A stretch of DNA of 6,868 bases from Pseudomonadota bacterium (GTDB lineage Bacteria > Desulfobacterota > Desulfovibrionia > Desulfovibrionales > Desulfovibrionaceae), in assembly GCA_018822065.1 (NCBI GenBank), contig JAHJKV010000071.1, positions 1-6,868 of the forward strand, given 5' to 3'. Below the pieces are notes generated by a model that did not search any database, was not told where the DNA came from, and saw only the letters and a program-made list of their open reading frames with translations. Positions within the stretch are counted from its first letter, which is position 1; the number at the start of each line of letters is the position of its first letter. Of the stretch, positions 5,408-6,868 are shown piece after piece. Position numbers and translations under genes: made by a program.

Positions 5408-6676
5408 ATGTCGAAACTCGTTCCCCCCCATGGCGGCAAAGGTCTCGTTTGCTGCCTGCTCGAAGGTGCTGCACTCGCTGCTGAGCAGAAAAAGGCCGAA
5501 GGCCTGAAGAAAATCGCCATTTCCGACCGTACCAAGGGCGACTGCATCATGATGGGTATCGGCGGATTTTCTCCGCTGAAAGGCTTCATGACCAAGGCTG
5601 ACTGGAAAGGCGTTTGCGAAAAGTTCCTGATGGCCGACGGCACCTTCTGGCCCGTGCCCATCACCCTGGACACCAACGATGAAAACGTCAAGGTCGGCGA
5701 CGAAATCGCTCTGCAGGCCGCTGACGGCGTCATCTACGCCACCATGAAGATCGAAGAGAAGTACGAGCTGACCGAAGCCGACAAGAAGTGGGAAGCCGAA
5801 AAAGTTTACAAGGGCGAAGGCGAAGAGTCCGCTGACGACGTGTTCTGGAAGGTTGCCATGGAAGATCATCCTGGTGTCCAGATGGTCATGGCCCAGGGCA
5901 AGTTCAACCTGGCTGGCCCGGTCAAGGTCCTCTCCGAAGGCACTTACGCCGCTCGTTTCCCCGGTGTCTACCTGACCCCGCAGCAGATCCGCGACGAAAT
6001 GGACAAGCGCGGCTGGGCCAACGTTGCCGCTCTGCAGCTGCGTAACCCCATGCACCGGTCCCACGAGTACCTGGCCAAGATCGCCGTTGAAGTGTGTGAT
6101 GGCGTTGTCATCCACTCCCTGATCGGCAACCTGAAGGCCGGCGACATCCCCGGAGATGTCCGCATCAAGTGCATCCAGACCCTGATCGAAGGCTACTTCG
6201 TTCCCGCGAACATCATCAACGCCGGTTACCCCCTGGACATGCGCTACGCCGGTCCTCGTGAAGGCCTGCTCCACGCCACCTTCCGTCAGAACTACGGCAT
6301 CAACAACATGCTGATCGGTCGCGACCACGCTGGCGTCGGCGACTTCTACGGCCTGTTTGAGGCCCAGGACATCTTCGACCGCATCCCCGCTTGCGAGGGC
6401 GGCAAAGGCCTGCTGTGCAAGCCCATGAAGATCGACTGGACCTTCTACTGCCACAAGTGCGACGGCATGGCCTCCATGCGCACCTGCCCGCACACCAAGG
6501 AAGACCGCGTCATCCTGTCCGGCACCAAGCTGCGCAAGGCCCTTTCCGAAGGCGCCGAAGTCGTCGACCACTTTGGTCGTGAAGAAGTCCTCGTGATCCT
6601 TCGCGAGTACTATGCCGGCCTGACCGAAAAGGTTGAAGTCAAGATGCAGAAGGCCGCTTCCGGCGCCGACATGTAG
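5408..6676 (+). CDS. sat: Sulfate adenylyltransferase (ATP sulfurylase), dissimilatory
   Basis: Sat makes APS and pyrophosphate from ATP and sulfate in the cytoplasm, the activation step of sulfate respiration. The 422-residue protein belongs to the single-domain homo-oligomeric ATP sulfurylase family, with no kinase domain. The PUA-like N-terminal region runs to about residue 190. The nucleotide-binding motif [12 protein letters not shown] begins at Gln210, with Arg212, Asn213, His216 and His219 in place. [12 protein letters not shown] starts at 304, and a probable metal site of Cys348, Cys351 and Cys360 with a nearby histidine (His362) sits in FYCHKC and TCPH. Leu211 replaces the threonine common in QTRNP, a variable position. 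GGAGG lies 7 bases before the ATG. The gene is alone on its strand, with its own promoter and terminator, opposite aprBA-qmo, whose products use its APS. Codon use is strongly biased to C and G endings, suggesting high expression. No defects are seen. Confidence 0.98.
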   Translation: MSKLVPPHGGKGLVCCLLEGAALAAEQKKAEGLKKIAISDRTKGDCIMMGIGGFSPLKGFMTKADWKGVCEKFLMADGTFWPVPITLDTNDENVKVGDEIALQAADGVIYATMKIEEKYELTEADKKWEAEKVYKGEGEESADDVFWKVAMEDHPGVQMVMAQGKFNLAGPVKVLSEGTYAARFPGVYLTPQQIRDEMDKRGWANVAALQLRNPMHRSHEYLAKIAVEVCDGVVIHSLIGNLKAGDIPGDVRIKCIQTLIEGYFVPANIINAGYPLDMRYAGPREGLLHATFRQNYGINNMLIGRDHAGVGDFYGLFEAQDIFDRIPACEGGKGLLCKPMKIDWTFYCHKCDGMASMRTCPHTKEDRVILSGTKLRKALSEGAEVVDHFGREEVLVILREYYAGLTEKVEVKMQKAASGADM

Positions 6677-6703
6677 TCTTGCCTCACGGCTGACTGGTTA
6701 TTC

Positions 6704-6739
6704 AAGGGGGACGCTTCAGCGTCCCCCTTCTCGTGTTTG
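6704..6739 (+). terminator. Intrinsic terminator downstream of sat, possibly bidirectional
   Basis: AAGGGGGACGC (6704-6714) and GCGTCCCCCTT (6719-6729) form a perfect 11-bp stem with a TTCA loop, 27 bases after the sat stop. The following plus-strand sequence, CTCGTGTTT, has only a weak T tract. The strong GC stem still supports termination. It would also serve a minus-strand gene ending at 6741. Confidence 0.8.
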
Positions 6740-6740
6740 G

Positions 6741-6868
6741 CTATCCAGTAGCGTACAAAATCGCCGCAGGAAGGTGTCTCCCGATTTTCTCCGGCTTCTG
6801 TGGCTGGTCCACCTGCGAGACGAAGCTGGAGATATTATCCAACCCCATGTCTTCACTCCATAATTCAA
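6741..6868 (-). CDS. Possible 3' end of a convergent gene, or a 35-aa small ORF; unrecognised
   Basis: On the minus strand a frame is open from the right edge to a TAG at 6741-6743, giving about 41 residues ending ILYATG. It contains an ATG at 6848 (MGLDNISSFVSQVDQ...) with GGAG 7 bases upstream, so a 35-residue small protein is possible, as is the tail of a longer gene entering from the right. The stop lies 11 bases from the sat terminator hairpin, as expected for convergent genes sharing a terminator. No motif or membrane segment is evident. The frame is short enough to be chance, so the call is weak. Confidence 0.3.
   Translation of the reverse strand, partial: ELWSEDMGLDNISSFVSQVDQPQKPEKIGRHLPAAILYATG

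Noticed and set aside
6035..6061. Leu in place of Thr in the QTRNP motif of Sat as a sign of altered function
   Set aside because: The conserved residues of the motif (Gln, Arg, Asn, Pro and both His) are present. The second position varies among ATP sulfurylases, so this is not unusual.
5363..6571. A 402-residue minus-strand open frame antisense to sat
   Set aside because: Same effect: sat carries all ATP sulfurylase motifs on the plus strand, and the antisense product is low-complexity and unrecognised.
1..6868. CRISPR array, insertion sequence, tRNA or rRNA
   Set aside because: No regularly spaced repeats, transposase motifs, terminal inverted repeats, tRNA cloverleaf or rRNA-like sequence was seen; the window is a compact core-metabolism locus.

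Overview
The window carries the cytosolic core of dissimilatory sulfate reduction. A plus-strand gene for ATP sulfurylase (sat) stands back to back with a minus-strand series aprB-aprA-qmoA-qmoB, and qmoB runs off the left edge. The gene content, the short (166 aa) two-cluster AprB, the 664-aa AprA and the HdrA-like QmoA/QmoB point to a sulfate-reducing deltaproteobacterium, most likely of the Desulfovibrionales (Desulfovibrio in the wide sense or Desulfomicrobium). This is inference from protein character; species was not determined. The genes use strongly C/G-biased third positions, as highly expressed genes in moderately GC-rich sulfate reducers do, while the intergenic control region is distinctly AT-rich.

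Layout from left to right: 1-863 (-) is the 5' part of qmoB; 867-2111 (-) is qmoA, whose stop lies 3 bases before the qmoB start; 2112-2274 holds a strong intrinsic terminator for aprBA and a leader for qmo; 2275-4269 (-) is aprA; 4270-4334 is a short spacer with a perfect 9-bp inverted repeat; 4335-4835 (-) is aprB; 4836-5407 is a 572-bp divergent control region with a promoter on each side, an orphan terminator-like hairpin and several repeats; 5408-6676 (+) is sat; 6704-6729 is its terminator; 6741-6868 (-) may be the 3' end of a convergent gene.

Together, Sat activates sulfate with ATP to adenosine 5'-phosphosulfate (APS), AprBA reduces APS to sulfite and AMP, and the Qmo complex (QmoA and QmoB here, membrane subunit QmoC expected beyond the left edge) is thought to pass electrons from the menaquinone pool to AprBA. 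All coding sequences appear intact and canonical. I did not find an undescribed protein system. The interesting material is regulatory: Rex/HcpR-like sequences at the -35 regions of both divergent promoters, a terminator-like hairpin with a T8 tract and no gene before it, a hairpin abutting the aprB stop codon, and an 11-bp tandem repeat upstream of sat.
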